The position numbers and the translations under genes are program-made. Positions 62,251 to 64,000 of a stretch of DNA of 64,000 nt are shown piece by piece. The stretch comes from Palsa-147 sp963771905 (GTDB taxonomy: Bacteria; Acidobacteriota; Terriglobia; Acidiferrales; UBA7541), in assembly GCA_963771905.1 (NCBI GenBank), contig CAVYVI010000011.1, forward strand, positions 1-64,000, in the 5' to 3' direction. Position 1 is the first letter of the stretch, and each line of letters opens with the position of its first letter. The notes beneath the pieces were generated by a model. It did not search any database. It was not told where the DNA came from and worked only from the letters and a program-made list of their open reading frames with translations.

Positions 62251-63636
62251 ATGGATTCTTCGAAGAACGATCGAGACTCGGTGACCTCGCCGCAACTGGC
62301 GGCGCGACTCGGCGTCTTCGACGCAACTCTGATCGTCATGGGCGGAATCGTTGGCTCGGGCATCTTCATTAATCCTTATGTCGTCGCGCTCCAGGTGCAC
62401 ACACCCGCTCTGATTCTGGGCGCGTGGAGCATCGGTGGTATGGTGGCGTTGCTCGGCGCGTTTATTTATGCCGAACTCGCAGCGCGCCTGCCGAGAGCGG
62501 GCGGGCAATATGCTTATCTGCGCGAGGCGTATCATCCCGCGGTCGCCTTTCTCTACGGCTGGGTTCTCCTTCTCGTGATTCAAACGGGAGGAATGGCCGC
62601 GGTGGCTGTGACGTTCGCGAAGTATCTGCAAACGCTCGTGCGCGTGCCGATTTCCGATGCCTGGATCGCGACGTTCGTGCTGTTGGGACTGGCGATCGTC
62701 AATTGCCTCGGTGTGCGCGCGGGCAGTACGGTGCAAGGCACGTTGATGGTGCTGAAGATTCTGGCGATCGCCGCGCTCGTTTTCGCGGGAGCTTGGATTG
62801 CGCGGCCGGCCACGTCTGCATCACTCTGGCATCCGGTGCTCGACCGGCCCGTTTCATTCGATCTCTTGACCGCCATCGGCGCGGCGCTCACGCCGGTCCT
62901 GTTTGCGTTCGGCGGCTGGCAGACGGCGAATTTTATTGCGCCGGAGGTTCGCGAGACGCGGCGCAATCTTCCGCGCGCGCTGGTCCTGGGCGTCCTCGGC
63001 GTGATCGTCCTGTATCTCGCCGTGAATTATGTCTACCTGCGCGTTCTCGGTCCGGCGAGTCTCGCCGCCACGGCCACTCCGGCGACCGAAGTGATGCGCC
63101 GCGCGCTCGGAGAATCCGGCACGCGGCTTATCGCCATCGGCATTACCATTTCAACGCTAGGATTCCTGAGCCAATCCATTCTGACTGCGCCGCGCGTCTA
63201 CTTCGCGATGGCAAAAGACGGATTATTTTTTCGCAGCGTTGCCTGGCTCGATCCGCAGCACAACGTCCCGGTTGTTGCGATTCTGCTGCAGGCGGCCGCG
63301 GCGGTGATCATCGCTCTTTCAGGCAGGTACGAGCAGATTCTGAACTACGTCGTTTCGATGGATTTCATTTTCTTCGGTTTGACGGCTACGTGCCTATTTG
63401 TCTTCCGGCGCCGGGAGAGAGCGGCGGGTGGAGTTTCCGTTGCGTCCGGCGGCGGGTCTTTCTTTCGCGTGCCGGGGCATCCCTACACGACCGCAACGTT
63501 CATCGCCATCTCGTGGCTCGTGGTGGCCAACACGATTTACCGGTACCCCGGCAATACGCTCATTGGCCTAGGTATCCTTTTGGCCGGTGTACCCGTCTAC
63601 TACTTGTGGGTGCGACGGAGTAAGCTCAGCCATTGA
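62251..63636 (+). CDS. APC family amino acid permease
   Basis: 461 residues with about 12 membrane segments. The first helix motif GGIVGSGIFINP is the APC signature, with AELAARLPRAGGQYAYLREAY, and the later GWQTANFIAPEVRETRRNLPRAL. It imports or exchanges amino acids; the substrate is not predictable. The gene sits next to an aminotransferase. Confidence 0.92.
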   Translation: MDSSKNDRDSVTSPQLAARLGVFDATLIVMGGIVGSGIFINPYVVALQVHTPALILGAWSIGGMVALLGAFIYAELAARLPRAGGQYAYLREAYHPAVAFLYGWVLLLVIQTGGMAAVAVTFAKYLQTLVRVPISDAWIATFVLLGLAIVNCLGVRAGSTVQGTLMVLKILAIAALVFAGAWIARPATSASLWHPVLDRPVSFDLLTAIGAALTPVLFAFGGWQTANFIAPEVRETRRNLPRALVLGVLGVIVLYLAVNYVYLRVLGPASLAATATPATEVMRRALGESGTRLIAIGITISTLGFLSQSILTAPRVYFAMAKDGLFFRSVAWLDPQHNVPVVAILLQAAAAVIIALSGRYEQILNYVVSMDFIFFGLTATCLFVFRRRERAAGGVSVASGGGSFFRVPGHPYTTATFIAISWLVVANTIYRYPGNTLIGLGILLAGVPVYYLWVRRSKLSH

Positions 63637-63652
63637 TTCGCATGCACCGGCG

Positions 63653-64000
63653 ATGACCCAGCGTCGTGAGATCCGTTCGCCGTACATGGAGTGGGCGAAG
63701 CTTCGTTCGCACGCGCGCTTCAATCTCGCCGTGAGTGGCATGCCCAACCTTCCTCTGGCTCATCTCCGCGCCGCGCTCGAGGACATCGAAATTACCGGCC
63801 CGACGGAATACGGGTACGAACCCTTGCAGAAGCGCCTCGCAGTGAAATGCGGCGTAGCGCCCGAAAATGTCGTCGCCGCCACGGGCACTTCGATGGCGAA
63901 CCATCTGGCCCTCGCGGCGCTCATCGAGCCGGGCGATGAAATCCTCGTCGAAGAGCCTACGTACGAATTGCTGCTCACCACGGCGGAATATCTGGGCGCG
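63653..64000 (+). CDS. Class I/II aminotransferase (3' end outside window)
   Basis: First 116 residues from ATG 63653; no stop before the window end. NLAVSGMPNLPLAHL, EYGYEPLQKRLAVKCG, ATGTSMANHLALAALIEPGDEILVEEPTYELLLTTAEYLGA are the fold-type I PLP enzyme N-terminal features. The PLP lysine would lie further on. It is 16 nt after the permease stop, so the two may share a transcript and a substrate. Confidence 0.9.
   Translation, partial: MTQRREIRSPYMEWAKLRSHARFNLAVSGMPNLPLAHLRAALEDIEITGPTEYGYEPLQKRLAVKCGVAPENVVAATGTSMANHLALAALIEPGDEILVEEPTYELLLTTAEYLGA

Noticed and set aside
1..64000. CRISPR array or cas gene near the CHAT locus
   Set aside because: I saw no regularly spaced direct repeats and no Cas-like protein, although TPR-CHAT proteins occur in type III-E systems.

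Overview
The window looks like chromosomal DNA of an Acidobacteriota bacterium (taxonomic inference, not proven). It is moderately GC-rich and densely packed, with many 4-bp ATGA/GTGA gene overlaps. It carries a PadR-controlled macrolide-export-type permease with the long N-terminal extension typical of acidobacterial genomes, futalosine-pathway menaquinone genes (mqnA, mqnC), a CADD-type p-aminobenzoate synthase, an S8 peptidase with tandem QSTAAVLD units and a TPR-CHAT protein.

Layout. 1-9.1 kb: the end of an oligopeptide ABC importer (permease and binding protein) runs by 4-bp overlaps into an ECF sigma factor and a TPR-CHAT caspase-like protease. These are followed by a zinc-finger protein resembling an anti-sigma factor, a structured leader or 60-codon ORF, a secreted subtilase and an HD-GYP c-di-GMP phosphodiesterase. 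This is the most unusual locus in the window. 9.3-10.4 kb: a decayed tyrosine integrase beside tRNA-Ala(UGC), probably an old island scar. 10.6-19.1 kb: a MOSC protein, a quinone oxidoreductase, DUF4126, rpmB, a PpiC-type lipoprotein isomerase, and a three-subunit acyl-CoA carboxylase with a CADD-type pABA synthase gene inside it. 19.2-24.4 kb: an FAH-family hydrolase, a fibronectin-type lipoprotein and hslUV. 24.5-30.1 kb: small membrane and secreted proteins, an IS630-like remnant, an SDR, a PuuD-like amidotransferase and a DinB protein. 30.4-33.1 kb: cobO-accD-folC operon. 33.7-37.4 kb: an effector-binding protein, then padR and the ABC permease behind a paired operator. 37.4-41.9 kb: the rplU-rpmA-obgE-nadD-rsfS-(sigma-54 activator)-rlmH chain from a strong promoter. 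41.9-51.2 kb: membrane protein, aldo/keto reductase, DUF885 peptidase, xerC, topA, dprA. 51.5-54.2 kb: mqnA-MOSC-mqnC. 54.3-64 kb: membrane histidine kinase, RNase H fused to a DUF104-like tail, zinc-ribbon coiled-coil protein, AhpD-like protein, a second ECF sigma/anti-sigma/zinc-ribbon trio, a pilin-like protein, a PilZ protein, an APC permease and the start of an aminotransferase.

How the genes may work together. Housekeeping groups cover ribosome assembly and NAD synthesis (rplU operon), fatty-acid and folate precursors (accD-folC, CADD), menaquinone (mqnA/C) and proteostasis (hslUV). The accessory highlight is the peptide importer / sigma / CHAT / zinc-finger / subtilase cassette. A proteolytic switch, in which the CHAT protease acts on the zinc-finger protein to free the sigma factor, is a testable inference drawn by analogy with the TPR-CHAT/sigma arrangement of Craspase. 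No CRISPR array was seen.
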